Assembly: GCF_001457775.1 (NCBI RefSeq)
Contig: NZ_CYSG01000003.1
Coordinates: 248,001 to 312,000, forward strand
Length of the DNA: 64,000 nucleotides
DNA from: Phaeobacter sp. CECT 5382
GTDB taxonomy: Bacteria; Pseudomonadota; Alphaproteobacteria; Rhodobacterales; Rhodobacteraceae
Direction: 5' to 3'
The notes below the pieces were generated by a model, which saw only the letters and a program-made list of their open reading frames with translations, was not told the origin of the DNA and made no database searches. Shown here piece by piece: positions 55,121 to 64,000 of the stretch. The position numbers and the translations under genes are program-made. Positions within the stretch are counted from its first letter, which is position 1; each line of letters opens with the position of its first letter.

Positions 55121-56284
55121 TCAGGCTCCTAGCGCGCGTAGCATTTCGCGGCTGATGATATGACGTTGGATCTCGCTCGTCCCCTCCCAAATGCGTTCAA
55201 CACGGGCATCGCGCCAAATACGTTCCAATGGCAGCTCATCCATCAGGCCCATGCCACCATGGATCTGGATCGCCTCATCCGCGACCATCGCCAGCATCTC
55301 GGTCGCTTTCAGCTTGGCCATAGACATGTCGCTCTCGGTCACGGTGCCCTGATCGAATTTCCAACCAGCCTCAAAAGTCAGCAGATTTGCCGCTTTCAGC
55401 TCCAGCGCCATATCGGCCAGCTTGAAAGAAACCCCCTGGAATTTGCCGATCTGCTGGCCGAATTGCTTGCGCTCGGCGGCATATTCGACCGAGTGTTGCA
55501 GAGCCCGGTCGGCGCGGCCCAGACAGGTCGCCGCCACCTGCAGCCGTGTGGCGCCCAGCCAAGTGTTGGCCACATCAAAGCCTTTGTCGACTTCGCCCAA
55601 GATGGCCGAGGACGGCAGGCGACAATCGTCGAATTCCAGCACCGCATTGGTGTAGCCACGATGGCTAACGTTGCCATAGCCGTCGCGCACCTCGAAACCC
55701 GGCGTGCCTTTGTCGACGAAAAAGGCGGTGATCTTTTTCTTTGGCCCGCGCGGGGTGTCTTCGACCCCGGTCGCCATGAAACAGATGGCAAAATCGGCGA
55801 TATCGGCATGGCTGATGAAATGTTTGGTGCCGTTCAGGATCCAATCGTCACCGTCCTGACGGGCGGTGGCCTTCATGCCACGAAGATCCGAGCCCGCGTC
55901 TGGTTCTGTCATGGCCAGACAGTCCCATTTTTCGCCCTTCATGCAGGGAAAGAGGTATTTCTCTTTCTGCTCCTCCGTGCCCGCCAGCAGGATATTGGAG
56001 GGGCGCGCAACCCCGGTCCAGTGCAGCGCATAGTTGGCGCGGCCCAGCTCCTTTTCGTACATCAACCAGCTGAGAGTATCGAGCCCGGCACCGCCGACCT
56101 CTTCGGGCATGTTGGCCGCATAGAGTCCGGCCTCCATTGCCTTTTTCTGGACATCCCGAATGATGTCCATATCCAAATGACCGGTGCGTTCGATCTCCAG
56201 CTCGTGGGGATAGAGTTCTTTTTCCACAAAGGCGCGGGTGGTGTCGACGATCATCGCCTGTTCTTCTGTCATGCCAAACTGCAT
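55121..56284 (-). CDS. Acyl-CoA dehydrogenase
   Basis: A 387-residue flavoenzyme. MTEPDAGSDLRGMK and the C-terminal QIHGGMGLMDELPLERIWRD and EIQRHIISR are family hallmarks. ALHWTGVARPS and the neighbouring CaiD-like gene suggest a gamma-butyrobetainyl-CoA or similar betaine-thioester substrate. That is inference. It is first in the four-gene operon, with the GlxA-type regulator divergent 78 bp away. Confidence 0.9.
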   Translation of the reverse strand: MQFGMTEEQAMIVDTTRAFVEKELYPHELEIERTGHLDMDIIRDVQKKAMEAGLYAANMPEEVGGAGLDTLSWLMYEKELGRANYALHWTGVARPSNILLAGTEEQKEKYLFPCMKGEKWDCLAMTEPDAGSDLRGMKATARQDGDDWILNGTKHFISHADIADFAICFMATGVEDTPRGPKKKITAFFVDKGTPGFEVRDGYGNVSHRGYTNAVLEFDDCRLPSSAILGEVDKGFDVANTWLGATRLQVAATCLGRADRALQHSVEYAAERKQFGQQIGKFQGVSFKLADMALELKAANLLTFEAGWKFDQGTVTESDMSMAKLKATEMLAMVADEAIQIHGGMGLMDELPLERIWRDARVERIWEGTSEIQRHIISREMLRALGA

Positions 56285-56362
56285 CGCGCGTGTCCTTCTC
56301 TTTGACTTGCCGTACAGTCTATCGTCGCGCTAGGTTCACTTCGTGCAGTTCAGGATTATTTC

Positions 56363-57319
56363 ATGCAGAGTTGGGAGAAAGATCACGCCGCAGTGCAGCA
56401 GGTCGATCTGCTGCTCTTTGACGATTTTTCAGGCCATTGCCTGGCCAATACGGTGGAGCCAATGCGCGCCGCAAATACTTTGGCGAGGCGTTCGCTTTAT
56501 GCTTGGCGCTTTGTGACCCTGGATGGGACCTCGGCTACATCTTCGGCCGGGATGGAAGTCAGCCCCGACGCCAGACTCGCCGATTGTCGTGGCGAGATGC
56601 TGATCGCGCTGCCCAGCTATCGCTATCGCCGTTTAGGCAGTCAGACCGTACTGCGCGGGCTGCGAGCTGCGGCAGAGCGCTATGCCACCCTGGCGGGGTT
56701 TGACGCAGGGGCCTGGTTGTTGGCTGCAGCCGGGCTGCTGGACGGGCGGCAGGCTACCATCCATTGGGAGGAACTGCCCGGCTTTGCCGAGGATTTCCCC
56801 CAGGTGGACGCCCAGCGCCTGCGCCATGTGCAGGATGGCAACCGCATCACCTGCTCTGGCGCGCTGGCGGCCTTTGACCTGATGATGGATCTGATTGGCC
56901 AGCGCCACGGCCCCGCCCTGCGGCTAGAGGTCGCCGCTCTGTTCATGAGCCCGGAAGTCACCGAAGCCCCGGTGCAGATAACCAGCCAGACACTGGCCCG
57001 CAGCCGATCGGTGGCCCGCGCCCTGTCGCTGATGCAGGAGCATATCGAAACCCCGCTGAGCATCCGCGAAATTGCCCGTCAGATAGGGCGCAGCCGCAAA
57101 GATTTGGAACAGCGGATGAAGGCTCAGCTGGGGGCAACACCCCAGGCGATCTATCGACGGCTACGGCTGATTCAGGCCAGAAAGCTTGTGTTAGAGACGG
57201 ATCTAACCGTGGCAGAGGTCTCCCTGCGTGCAGGATATGAAGACCCCAGCGCCATGACCCGCGCCTATCGGCAGGAGTTTGGTGTCACCCCGCGCCAGAT
57301 GCGGCGCAACAACCAGTAG
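56363..57319 (+). CDS. GlxA-family transcriptional regulator (DJ-1/PfpI-AraC fusion)
   Basis: A 318-residue regulator. The N-terminal DJ-1/PfpI-like domain (about residues 12-185) lacks an obvious catalytic Cys, and the C-terminal AraC domain has IREIARQIGRSRKDLEQRM and AEVSLRAGYEDPSAMTRAYR. Relatives such as CdhR and GbdR respond to carnitine and betaine. It is divergent from the acyl-CoA operon and probably activates it. Confidence 0.9.
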   Translation: MQSWEKDHAAVQQVDLLLFDDFSGHCLANTVEPMRAANTLARRSLYAWRFVTLDGTSATSSAGMEVSPDARLADCRGEMLIALPSYRYRRLGSQTVLRGLRAAAERYATLAGFDAGAWLLAAAGLLDGRQATIHWEELPGFAEDFPQVDAQRLRHVQDGNRITCSGALAAFDLMMDLIGQRHGPALRLEVAALFMSPEVTEAPVQITSQTLARSRSVARALSLMQEHIETPLSIREIARQIGRSRKDLEQRMKAQLGATPQAIYRRLRLIQARKLVLETDLTVAEVSLRAGYEDPSAMTRAYRQEFGVTPRQMRRNNQ

Positions 57320-57706
57320 ACTTGCTCGCCTTAAGTATTCCCCACCGGCCTTGAAAGCAGAGTTTTTCTCCCCATATTCGCTGGGCTAAGGGCTGGTTTC
57401 AGGCTTCCCATCCAATTTCTTAGTTTTCTTTTCCATTTGCCGCCAACCAAACACGCAATAGCGTAGGGGCTCGTATGGAAAATGATCCGCTTGCCCTTTC
57501 CGTAGGAAAAGACAGTGGAAAATCCAGAACTCATTATTGCTTTGGTAAAGATGCTCGCTGCAGCATTCAAATTCGGCTCGGTTTGTTTCATGGCCTTCTT
57601 TTTGCGCGCAAAGTAGCAAAGGTCTGTCGCGTGAGCGGCAGACACGCGCCTGCCCGCCCCACGGCGGGCGCGTTCCGCTCCCGCCCGGGCAGACGCTTAG
57701 CGTAAT
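57320..57706. other. 387-bp intergenic region
   Basis: No supported gene is present. Minus-strand frames opposite one another in 57331-57645 lack family likeness. At about 57637-57664 a GC-rich hairpin (CCCGCC-CCAC-GGCGGG core) probably terminates the sterol-desaturase transcript coming from the right. Confidence 0.45.
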
Positions 57707-58726
57707 CTACCCAAACATCCGCTTCTTGCGGGCGCGGGTTTCGGCGGTGGCCTCTGCGCTGCCGTCGTGGAAGGTGCCAAACCAGCGGTCCCAGGGCATT
57801 TCCTGATTGCCATAGTTACACTCGTAGTAGCGGTGGTGCAGCTGATGATAGAACGTGCCCAGCGCCAGCCAGCGTTTGTCCTTGATCAGCAAATCCTCGT
57901 ATCCGGTGTGGGTCATCGCGGCACCCGGCCCCTGAAACACGATGTGAAAATACAGATGGATCGGGTGGCTCGCCACAACCCAATGGATGCATAGTGTGGT
58001 CAGGTAGACGAAGTGCTCTATCGGATGCATGGAGAACCCGGACCAGGGACCGATATTAACGTTGCGATGGTGCAGGGAGTGGACCCGCTTGTACAGAAAC
58101 GGCTGATGCAGCAGCCGATGCACCCAGTAGAAATGAAAAGCCGACCACATCGGCAGAATCACCAGAAAGGCCAGAAACCACACCGGGTTTTTGGCAAAGG
58201 TAATCATCGGGGTGTAGCCATTGGCCATCAGCCACATGGTCACCACCTGAAACGCCGTCAGCTGCAGAACACCGGACCCCAGCGACCAGAACATATTGTC
58301 CTTTACCTGATCACTGAAATCCCACAACCTGTTGTTCCGCCCCTGTTCGCGGCGCTCGAACTTCAGCTTTTTGCCCTGGCCCCGGCGCATGTAGAAATAC
58401 CAATGCAGCCCACCCGCCACGACAAAGATCATTAGGAAATTCACCAGCCAGACCTGCAAGATCCAGCCCGGTGCAAATGTCTGGGCCGTCTCAATTGCAG
58501 GATATAGAAACCACCACAGGATCAGCGCCAGCCCCAGCATCAGCACCCGCTCGCTGAGGGTCAGCCAGTTGCGCATGAACCAGCGCATCAAAAACGCCGG
58601 ATTTGGCGGCCACTGAAAGATCGAGGGGTTCTGCAAGGGCAGCTCAGGATGGTAATTCCAATTCCGCCCCATATCCTGCATCTGCGGGTCCTGCATCTGC
58701 GGGGTGTCTTGTTCGGATGTGGTCAT
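57707..58726 (-). CDS. Sterol desaturase/fatty acid hydroxylase-family protein
   Basis: A 339-residue membrane di-iron oxygenase. Histidine boxes are HRLLH, HSLHHRN and HHRYY, with several transmembrane helices before them. Substrates of bacterial relatives are lipids, including ornithine lipids and hopanoids; this one is undetermined. The N-terminus has a tandem MQDPQMQD repeat. Confidence 0.88.
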   Translation of the reverse strand: MTTSEQDTPQMQDPQMQDMGRNWNYHPELPLQNPSIFQWPPNPAFLMRWFMRNWLTLSERVLMLGLALILWWFLYPAIETAQTFAPGWILQVWLVNFLMIFVVAGGLHWYFYMRRGQGKKLKFERREQGRNNRLWDFSDQVKDNMFWSLGSGVLQLTAFQVVTMWLMANGYTPMITFAKNPVWFLAFLVILPMWSAFHFYWVHRLLHQPFLYKRVHSLHHRNVNIGPWSGFSMHPIEHFVYLTTLCIHWVVASHPIHLYFHIVFQGPGAAMTHTGYEDLLIKDKRWLALGTFYHQLHHRYYECNYGNQEMPWDRWFGTFHDGSAEATAETRARKKRMFG

Positions 58727-58850
58727 TGTGGCGACTCCTCAGGGTGGAGTGTGGGTTGCAACAGCCATGCCTTTCCCTGCCCGCAAGAAGACACCCGCGA
58801 GGGAAAAGGTAGTGCCGGAGTTTCAGGTCTGACAGGATCAGATCAGGGGA

Positions 58851-59606
58851 TTAGCTTGCGTAGGTGGAGCCTTCGCTATCAAGGATCAGCTTGATCTCTC
58901 GCAGATGCGCCTCAGCTTGGGCGGGATAGTCTTCCAACTCGCGGGCGGTTTTCTCGGCGATCTCATCCGACAGGATCCGCAGCTTTTGGCCAGTCTGCAA
59001 AGCACGGATATAGGTCTCGGCGGCGCGCTCAAAATAGTACAGTCGGTTCAGCGTGTCCGCCGGATCAGAGCCGATCACCAGCACGCCGTGGTTGCCCATG
59101 ATCATGACCTTTTGCTTTGGGTCCGTCAGCATCGCCGCACAGCGCGCACCTTCGTCTTCGAACGCCAGCCCACCATAGCCATCATCAATCACGTAGCGAT
59201 TGAAAAAGGTCGCCGTGTTCTGATCAATTGGCGGCAGGGTGCTATCCGCCAGTGAGGCCAGCACCGTGGCGTGGATCGAATGCACATGCATCACGCAGCG
59301 CGCCTGTGGGCACAGCCGGTGAATAGAGCCATGCAGCCCCCATGCCGTGGGATCCGGTGCGCCCGGTTTGGCCATCGTCTCGGGATCGTTGGCATCCAGG
59401 AACAGCAGGTTCGAGGCGGTAATCCGGGCAAAATGCATCTGATTGGCGTTCATCAGGAACTGGCTGCCGTCCGCGTTCACCGCGAGGCTGAAATGGTTTG
59501 CTACACCTTCGTGCATATTGAGGCGTTCAACCCAGCGAAAGCTCGCGGCCAGGTCAACGCGGTCCTGCCAGTGATCGATATTGGGGCGCAGCTCGGTGAC
59601 GCTCAT
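58851..59606 (-). CDS. Class II aldolase/adducin-family protein
   Basis: A 251-residue protein. Zn-binding histidines appear in HVHSIHA and near MGNHGVLV. Members act as sugar-phosphate aldolases or in 3-oxo-tetronate 4-phosphate decarboxylation. The precise reaction cannot be read here. It is divergent from the LysR gene 110 bp away, which probably regulates it. Confidence 0.85.
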   Translation of the reverse strand: MSVTELRPNIDHWQDRVDLAASFRWVERLNMHEGVANHFSLAVNADGSQFLMNANQMHFARITASNLLFLDANDPETMAKPGAPDPTAWGLHGSIHRLCPQARCVMHVHSIHATVLASLADSTLPPIDQNTATFFNRYVIDDGYGGLAFEDEGARCAAMLTDPKQKVMIMGNHGVLVIGSDPADTLNRLYYFERAAETYIRALQTGQKLRILSDEIAEKTARELEDYPAQAEAHLREIKLILDSEGSTYAS

Positions 59607-59716
59607 CTCGGGGCTCCTGTAGCAATTGTCTTGTTGCCCAAAACCTGAGCCGCAAAGACCTGTTTGACCAGCGTATTATTTGCAGTCTTGCCATTAGCTG
59701 CACTTATGGCAAACTT

Positions 59717-60631
59717 ATGCACATGAAAAACGCTCTCCCTCCCCTTGGCTGGTTGCGCACCTTCGAGGCCGCAGCCCGGCATCTGTCCTTTACCGGCGCG
59801 GCACGCGACCTCAATATGACGCAAAGCGCGGTCAGTCAGCAGATCAAGGGGCTGGAATCACATCTGGGCAAAACCCTGTTTCACCGTCGCCCCCGCGCGC
59901 TGGAGCTAACCCCGACAGGAACCACCTATCTACCAGTCGTGCGCGAGGCCTTTCGCACGCTGACCAATGGCACCCGAGCCATCTCCGGCCCGCAGAAAAA
60001 CGTGGTGCAGGTGCAATCCAATATATCTTTTGCGGTGCAGTGGCTGTCGCCACGGCTGGGGCAGTTCTACGATGCACACCCAGATGTGTTACTGAACATC
60101 TCGACCGAGATCTGGGAGCCGCGCGGCATGGCCGAAGGGGCCGATGTGGAAATCCGCTTTTCGCTAGGGCTGGCCGACACGGTGCGCGGAGAGCTGTTGC
60201 GGCGCGATCACTATTATCCGGTCTGCGCGCCCGGGTATGAGGTCACTCTGGCAGACCTGCACCAGCATCGGCTGTTCGACTGCGCCAATCTGATGGCCAA
60301 TTTTGCCGCTTGGGCCGAGGATCAGCGCCTGCCCTGGCCCAATCCGCCCGTCACCTATACCACCACCTATATGGCTTGCCTGCCCGCCGTGGCTGCCGGC
60401 GCCGGGGTCGGCATGGCGCATGACATCATGGCCGGGGACATGATCCGCCAAGGTAGACTGGTTGCCCCCTTTGAACACCGTGCGCCAGTGCCCGAGGCCT
60501 ATTACCTGCTGCTGTCAGCCCAGGCCGAGCACAGCCCAAGTGCGCGCGCCTTTGCCGATTGGCTACGAAGCGAGATGGCACTGGAACCCAGCGGCGGCAA
60601 GGATTGGCCCGAAGGCTTTAAAGACGTCTGA
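59717..60631 (+). CDS. LysR-family transcriptional regulator, GcvA-like
   Basis: A 304-residue LysR protein. The helix-turn-helix is FTGAARDLNMTQSAVSQQIKG within residues about 20-40, and the effector domain follows. Its WLRTFEAAARHLSFTGAA opening matches the GcvA group. ATG 59717 and 59723 are both possible. Divergent position makes the class II aldolase its likeliest target. Confidence 0.9.
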   Translation: MHMKNALPPLGWLRTFEAAARHLSFTGAARDLNMTQSAVSQQIKGLESHLGKTLFHRRPRALELTPTGTTYLPVVREAFRTLTNGTRAISGPQKNVVQVQSNISFAVQWLSPRLGQFYDAHPDVLLNISTEIWEPRGMAEGADVEIRFSLGLADTVRGELLRRDHYYPVCAPGYEVTLADLHQHRLFDCANLMANFAAWAEDQRLPWPNPPVTYTTTYMACLPAVAAGAGVGMAHDIMAGDMIRQGRLVAPFEHRAPVPEAYYLLLSAQAEHSPSARAFADWLRSEMALEPSGGKDWPEGFKDV

Positions 60632-61051
60632 TCAAATCGGTCGGCTCGGCACCCAGGCATAGCCATTGTCACACAGGATATAGGCCTCGCGCAGACCATG
60701 GGGTTTATCCGTCGGTGCCTGCAGGATTGTATAGCCAGCAGCCGTCGCCCGTGCCTCAGCAAGATCTGGATCTGATTCATACAGTCGGATCTCCAGCCCA
60801 CCCCCGCGCGGCGGCATCTCTGGCACGAGCCCCAGCAGCGGATTGGAGTGATAGGTGCCATCGCTGTGCAGCTGAAACAGCTGACTGCCATAGGAGATGA
60901 TGGCAAAATCCTTGCTTGGTTGATGCGCTTTCAACTCGAAAACAGTCTCTAAAAAGGATATTTGCACCGTAACATCGCGCACCAGCAGGTTCAACCCGAT
61001 GCCAGTCAGGGAGCGGCCAAACTCAGCCGCTTCTACCGTGTCATAATTCAT
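60632..61051 (-). CDS. VOC-superfamily (glyoxalase-like) protein
   Basis: A 139-residue beta-alpha-beta-beta-beta protein of the vicinal-oxygen-chelate fold (GIGLNLLVRDVTVQISFLET; GGGLEIRLYESDPDLAEARA). Metal ligands and substrate are not evident. GAAGGCAATAGG supports ATG 61051; the longer frame to 61276 overlaps the adenine deaminase start. Confidence 0.75.
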   Translation of the reverse strand: MNYDTVEAAEFGRSLTGIGLNLLVRDVTVQISFLETVFELKAHQPSKDFAIISYGSQLFQLHSDGTYHSNPLLGLVPEMPPRGGGLEIRLYESDPDLAEARATAAGYTILQAPTDKPHGLREAYILCDNGYAWVPSRPI

Positions 61052-61135
61052 CCTATTGCCTTCTCTATAGGTGTTTCTCGTGCAAGCGCAGATCGCAGGG
61101 CTTGCACTTGTCGCAGCAATCAGAACAATTGGCAC

Positions 61136-62950
61136 ATGACAGATAAAGCATTCCCCAGTTGGCCCGATATCGCCCCTCACCTGATCAATGTTGCAGCGGG
61201 TCGCGCGCCTGCTGACACTGTGATCCGACAGGGCAAATGGGTCAATGTCCACACCCGCGAAGTGCTTGATGGCCACGACATCGCCGTGGTGTCAGGGCGC
61301 ATTGCCTATGTCGGCCCCGATGCCAGCTATTGCATCGGCCCCGACACAAAGGTGATCGAGGCCAAGGGACGCTTCATGATCCCCGGATTGTGCGACGCAC
61401 ATATGCATATCGAAAGCGGTATGCTGACACCGGCGGAATTTGCCCGCGCCGTGATCCCGCATGGCACCACATCGATGTTCACCGACCCGCATGAAATTGC
61501 CAATGTGCTGGGGCTTGAAGGCGTGCGTCTGATGCATGACGAAGCCCTGTTGCAGCCGGTCAATATCTTCACCCAGATGCCGTCTTGTGCACCCTCGGCG
61601 CCGGGGCTGGAAACCACCGGTTTTGAGATCACCGCCGAAGACGTCGCAGAGGCCATGTCCTGGCCCGGCATAATCGGGTTGGGGGAAATGATGAATTTCC
61701 CCGGTGTCGCCAATGCCGACCCAAAAATGCTGGCCGAGATCGCCGCCACCCAGCGTGCGGGCAAAACCGTCGGCGGGCACTATGCCTCACCGAATCTGGG
61801 GCGCGATTTTGCCGCTTATGTTGCCGGTGGGCCTGCCGATGATCACGAGGGCACCTGCGAGGCAGATGCCATTGCCCGGATGCGTCAGGGCATGCGCGCC
61901 ATGGTGCGCCTGGGCTCGGCTTGGTACGATGTCGAGGCACAGATCACCGCCATCACCGAAAAGGGTCTGGACCCGCGCAACTTCATCCTCTGCACCGATG
62001 ACTGCCATTCCGGCACCTTGGTGCATGACGGTCATATGAACCGGGTGGTACGCCATGCCATCGCCTGTGGTTGTGATCCGCTGATCGCCTTGCAGATGGC
62101 CACGATCAATACTGCCACCCATTTCGGATTGGAGCGCGACATCGGATCCATCACTCCGGGACGGCGCGCCGATGTGATCCTGACCTCTGACCTGCGTGAG
62201 TTGCCGATTGAGCTGGTGATGGCACGTGGCCAGGTCGTGGCAGAAGCAGGCTCTATCAAAGTGAATTGTCCACATCTTGACTGGCCAGACACCGCCCGAG
62301 GCACCGTGCATCTGGGCCATGCGCTGGCAGAAACCGATTTTGAGATCAAAGCCCCCGAAGGCGCCAACGCAGTCACCGCAAATGTCATCGGCATGGTGGA
62401 AAATCAGGCCCCGACCAAGGCACTTAAGGCAGAACTGCCCGTACACGACGGTCTCGTCGAGGCCACAATGGCCGCGGATGGCGAGACCTGCCAGATCGCT
62501 CTGGTAGAACGGCATCAGGCAACCGGCGGCGTCACCAATGCCTTTGTATCTGGCTTTGGCTATCAAGGCAAAATGGCGATGGCCTCTACCGTGGCACATG
62601 ACAGCCACCACATGATTGTCGTCGGAACCGATCGCGCCCAGATGGCGATGGCCGCAAATCGCCTGGCTGAAGTCGGTGGCGGCGTCACCCTGTTTCGCGA
62701 CGGCGAAGAACTGGCACTGGTCGAGCTGCCCATTGCAGGCCTGATGTCCGACAGCCCCGCCACCGAGGTCGCTGCCAAGGCGCAAAAACTGGGCGAAGCG
62801 ATGGAGGCCTGCGGCTGTTCGCTGAACAATGCCTATATGCAGCATTCGCTGTTAGCTCTGGTGGTTATCCCAGAACTCAGGATTTCGGACCTTGGACTGG
62901 TGGACGTGCGCACATTTGAAATGATCCCGGTGATTGAGCCCTCAACATGA
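61136..62950 (+). CDS. ade: Adenine deaminase
   Basis: A 604-residue amidohydrolase that converts adenine to hypoxanthine and ammonia. PGLCDAHMHIESGMLTP carries the metal His, and PHEIANVLG is characteristic of Ade. The C-terminal domain is also complete. The frame is open to 60962, but ATG 61136 gives the normal N-terminus. It overlaps AMP nucleosidase by 4 bp (ATGA). Confidence 0.93.
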   Translation: MTDKAFPSWPDIAPHLINVAAGRAPADTVIRQGKWVNVHTREVLDGHDIAVVSGRIAYVGPDASYCIGPDTKVIEAKGRFMIPGLCDAHMHIESGMLTPAEFARAVIPHGTTSMFTDPHEIANVLGLEGVRLMHDEALLQPVNIFTQMPSCAPSAPGLETTGFEITAEDVAEAMSWPGIIGLGEMMNFPGVANADPKMLAEIAATQRAGKTVGGHYASPNLGRDFAAYVAGGPADDHEGTCEADAIARMRQGMRAMVRLGSAWYDVEAQITAITEKGLDPRNFILCTDDCHSGTLVHDGHMNRVVRHAIACGCDPLIALQMATINTATHFGLERDIGSITPGRRADVILTSDLRELPIELVMARGQVVAEAGSIKVNCPHLDWPDTARGTVHLGHALAETDFEIKAPEGANAVTANVIGMVENQAPTKALKAELPVHDGLVEATMAADGETCQIALVERHQATGGVTNAFVSGFGYQGKMAMASTVAHDSHHMIVVGTDRAQMAMAANRLAEVGGGVTLFRDGEELALVELPIAGLMSDSPATEVAAKAQKLGEAMEACGCSLNNAYMQHSLLALVVIPELRISDLGLVDVRTFEMIPVIEPST

Positions 62951-64000
62951 CCAAAGCTTCCCCAGTGACCCCAGCTTCCTATGCGATCACCATCAAGCAG
63001 CCCGAAACCCCGGCACCTGAAAGCTTTACCGATGCCGCCGCCGCCGTGGCGCAGCTGGAAAAGCTATATGCGCAAGCGACGGATTTCTTATGTGACGAAT
63101 TCATCCGTAGTATGGCCGAAGGGGCGGTGGCCGATCAACGCATTCGCGCCTATTACCCAGAGATCCGGTTCACCACCTCCAGCTTTGCGCAGGTGGATAG
63201 CCGCCTCAGCTTTGGCCATGTCTCGGCCCCCGGCACCTATGCCACCACGGTGACGCGCCCAGATCTGTTTCGCCACTATCTAATCCAGCAGATTGGCCTG
63301 CTGATCAAAAACCACGGCCAGCCGGTGACCATCGCCGCCTCCGAAACACCGGTCCCGGTACATTTTGCGGTCGCCTCGCGCCCTGATCTGTCGGTGCCGC
63401 AGGAAGGTGCCGGGGATTTCACCCTGCGCGACGTCTTTGACGTGCCTGATCTTGCGACCACCAATGACGATATCGTCAATGGCCCCTATCAATCTGAGGA
63501 CGGCATTGGCCCCCTCGCCCTGTTCAGCGCTCAGCGCATCGACTACTCGCTGGCGCGGCTGACGCATTATACCGCCACTGACGCCGAGCATTTCCAAAAC
63601 CACGTGCTCTTCACCAACTATCAATTCTACGTGGCCGAATTTGAGGCCTATGCCCGCGCGCAACTGGCCGATCCCAATTCTGGCTATGTCAGCTTTGTCA
63701 GCACCGGCAATCATGAGATCACCGATCCGAAGGCTGAAATTCCCGGCATTGCCAAACTGCCGCAGATGCCGACCTACCATCTGAAACGTGCCGACGGCAA
63801 AGGCATCACTCTGGTCAATATCGGTGTCGGGCCATCGAACGCCAAAACTGCCACCGATCATATTGCCGTTCTACGCCCGCATGCTTGGCTGATGGTTGGT
63901 CACTGTGCCGGTCTGCGCAACACGCAGGCGATGGGTGATTTTGTCCTTGCCCATGGCTACCTGCGCGAAGACCACGTGCTGGACGATGACCTGCCCATCT
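62947..64000 (+). CDS. amn: AMP nucleosidase (3' end outside window)
   Basis: The first 351 codons of the gene. The product hydrolyses AMP to adenine and ribose 5-phosphate. Recognisable stretches are EIRFTTSSFAQVDSRLSFGH and the late SNAKTATDHIAVLRPHAWLM leading into GHCAGLRNTQ of the phosphorylase-fold domain. It overlaps ade by 4 bp; together they pass AMP to adenine and then hypoxanthine. The reading frame runs off the window edge. Confidence 0.94.
   Translation, partial: MTKASPVTPASYAITIKQPETPAPESFTDAAAAVAQLEKLYAQATDFLCDEFIRSMAEGAVADQRIRAYYPEIRFTTSSFAQVDSRLSFGHVSAPGTYATTVTRPDLFRHYLIQQIGLLIKNHGQPVTIAASETPVPVHFAVASRPDLSVPQEGAGDFTLRDVFDVPDLATTNDDIVNGPYQSEDGIGPLALFSAQRIDYSLARLTHYTATDAEHFQNHVLFTNYQFYVAEFEAYARAQLADPNSGYVSFVSTGNHEITDPKAEIPGIAKLPQMPTYHLKRADGKGITLVNIGVGPSNAKTATDHIAVLRPHAWLMVGHCAGLRNTQAMGDFVLAHGYLREDHVLDDDLPI

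Noticed and set aside
57331-57645. 104-codon minus-strand frame in the gap before the sterol desaturase
   Set aside because: Overlapping frames in both directions, no family likeness and no convincing ribosome binding site.

Overview
The window is a GC-rich chromosomal segment of an alphaproteobacterium, almost certainly a member of the Rhodobacterales and probably of the marine Roseobacter group. The evidence is gene content and order. It includes fbcFBC (petABC) for the cytochrome bc1 complex, a MarR/OmpR pair resembling Rhodobacter petP-petR beside ilvE, a DctPQM TRAP transporter, the block histone deacetylase-like / xseB / ispA / dxs, RibH2 behind an FMN riboswitch, thiBPQ behind a TPP riboswitch, and an ohr/ohrR pair. 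The species assignment is inference; there is no rRNA in the window.

Layout. 1-8.1 kb: a catabolic cluster with the end of a flavin reductase-type protein, a luciferase-like monooxygenase, an aldehyde dehydrogenase, an FAH-family hydrolase, a TRAP importer and a 4HBT thioesterase. It looks like uptake and oxidative breakdown of one organic acid whose identity is not evident. 8.1-10.3 kb: a YcaQ/AlkX-type DNA glycosylase-like protein coupled to a LacI regulator. 10.5-20.1 kb: a 9.6 kb genomic island in the 3' end of tRNA-Arg(CCT). It is bounded by a 17-bp direct repeat and carries a tyrosine integrase, a three-gene restriction-modification-like operon, a serine resolvase, a zinc-ribbon protein and about 1.1 kb of nearly empty DNA. 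20.2-25.4 kb: accessory genes (AraC regulator with an exported isochorismatase-like hydrolase, a lipoprotein, a GT61 glycosyltransferase, a methyltransferase) ending at tRNA-Lys. 25.6-40 kb: housekeeping genes (dapF, mtaB, petCBA, a GST, ribH2, thiBPQ, aroC, an HD hydrolase, an AEC transporter, matB).

40-51 kb: a DMT exporter, the peroxide-defence ohrR/ohr pair with a decayed AraC gene behind ohrR, ilvE, petPR, a histone-deacetylase-like protein, xseB, ispA and dxs. 51-57.3 kb: an acyl-CoA operon (acyl-CoA dehydrogenase, Rdx protein, ADP-forming acyl-CoA synthetase, CaiD-like hydratase) with a divergent GlxA-type regulator, which suggests catabolism of a carnitine- or betaine-like acid. 57.7-64 kb: a sterol-desaturase-family hydroxylase, a class II aldolase, a LysR regulator, a VOC protein, and adenine deaminase overlapping the start of AMP nucleosidase.

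The most interesting item is the island's defence-like operon (12.1-16.9 kb). It encodes a small MTase-like protein with motif I but no NPPY, a full-length Eco57I-type adenine methyltransferase with an inserted Cys cluster, and a GIY-YIG nuclease fused to an SF2 helicase. All are joined by 4-bp start/stop overlaps, and no separate specificity subunit is present.
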